This document shows, piece by piece, positions 63,909-64,000 of a DNA stretch of 64,000 nt. Numbering within the stretch: the stretch's first letter is position 1; every line of letters begins with the position of its first letter. The stretch is taken from positions 351,819-415,818 of the forward strand of contig JAMPKV010000004.1 of the NCBI GenBank assembly GCA_039962225.1, given 5' to 3'. This DNA is from Microcoleus sp. AS-A8 (GTDB taxonomy: Bacteria; Cyanobacteriota; Cyanobacteriia; Cyanobacteriales; Coleofasciculaceae). A program made the position numbers and the translations under genes. A model generated the notes under the pieces. It made no database searches and was not told where the DNA came from. It saw only the letters and a list, made by a program, of their open reading frames with translations.

Positions 63909-64000
63909 GCCCAAATAAACCCTAAACTGGCTTTATAAGCAGCAAATACGTCATGATTTAGGTTCAACCAATCAAAAAATCGAAAAGACATAGCTGTTCT

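Noticed and set aside
63905..63991. 28-codon minus-strand ORF MSFRFFDWLNLNHD
   Set aside because: Too short and at the window edge; may be part of a mobile element but cannot be supported.

Overview
The window is chromosomal DNA of a cyanobacterium. Photosystem I genes psaF and psaJ, a Tic22 homologue, the small RNA Yfr1 between trxA and guaB3, and the many GCGATCGC (HIP1) octamers together leave little doubt. The wealth of PAS/GAF hybrid kinases, class III cyclases, palindromic intergenic repeats and decayed transposases suggests a large-genome filamentous form (Coleofasciculus/Microcoleus-like); that placement is inference.

Layout. 1-4865: response regulator and large multi-PAS hybrid kinase, minus strand. 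5083-8267: ftsH, a class IV aminotransferase (pabC-like) and a small conserved protein. 8770-14465: signalling cassette of a CHASE hybrid kinase with PP2C phosphatase, a GHKL switch protein, a STAS-like protein and a PAS adenylyl cyclase. 14623-16821: rpmI, rplT, a solute-binding protein and a TPR protein. 16907-21474: membrane protein, purH, psaFJ and divergent tsaD. 21593-28889: beta-helix/DUF4114 protein, DUF2330 protein plus RnfD-like protein, alpha/beta hydrolase, ACT-like protein. 29434-36762: two GNATs, tRNA-Pro(TGG), tic22, prmC, tsaC-type gene, degenerate kinase, DoxX, hemB. 37089-41009: Cache-HAMP-PAS kinase fused to receiver and cyclase. 41380-46590: rpmA/rplU, DUF1206, membrane protein, TIGR03943/permease pair. 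47368-53969: kinase, LOG protein, trxA, Yfr1, guaB3, mmsA. 54057-56925: radical SAM protein, TPR protein and a possible 48-aa membrane peptide. 57287-63908: DUF697 GTPase, ISH3 transposase relic, MHYT kinase, receiver-kinase and a TnpB fragment.

How the genes work together. Housekeeping genes (ribosomal proteins, purH, hemB, prmC, t6A genes tsaC/tsaD, trxA, guaB3, psaFJ) are interspersed with signalling. The cassette at 8770-14465 and the protein at 37089-41009 look like two builds of related parts: a split version with a partner-switching module between kinase and cyclase, and a single-chain version. Both carry in-frame copies of a repeat that also lies in intergenic DNA. Mobile-element traces (ISH3 relic, TnpB fragment, two MITE-like elements, several palindrome families) sit in spacers. 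I see no CRISPR array, rRNA, phage or intact transposon. The best candidates for something undescribed are the split/fused kinase-cyclase pair and the radical SAM/TPR pair.
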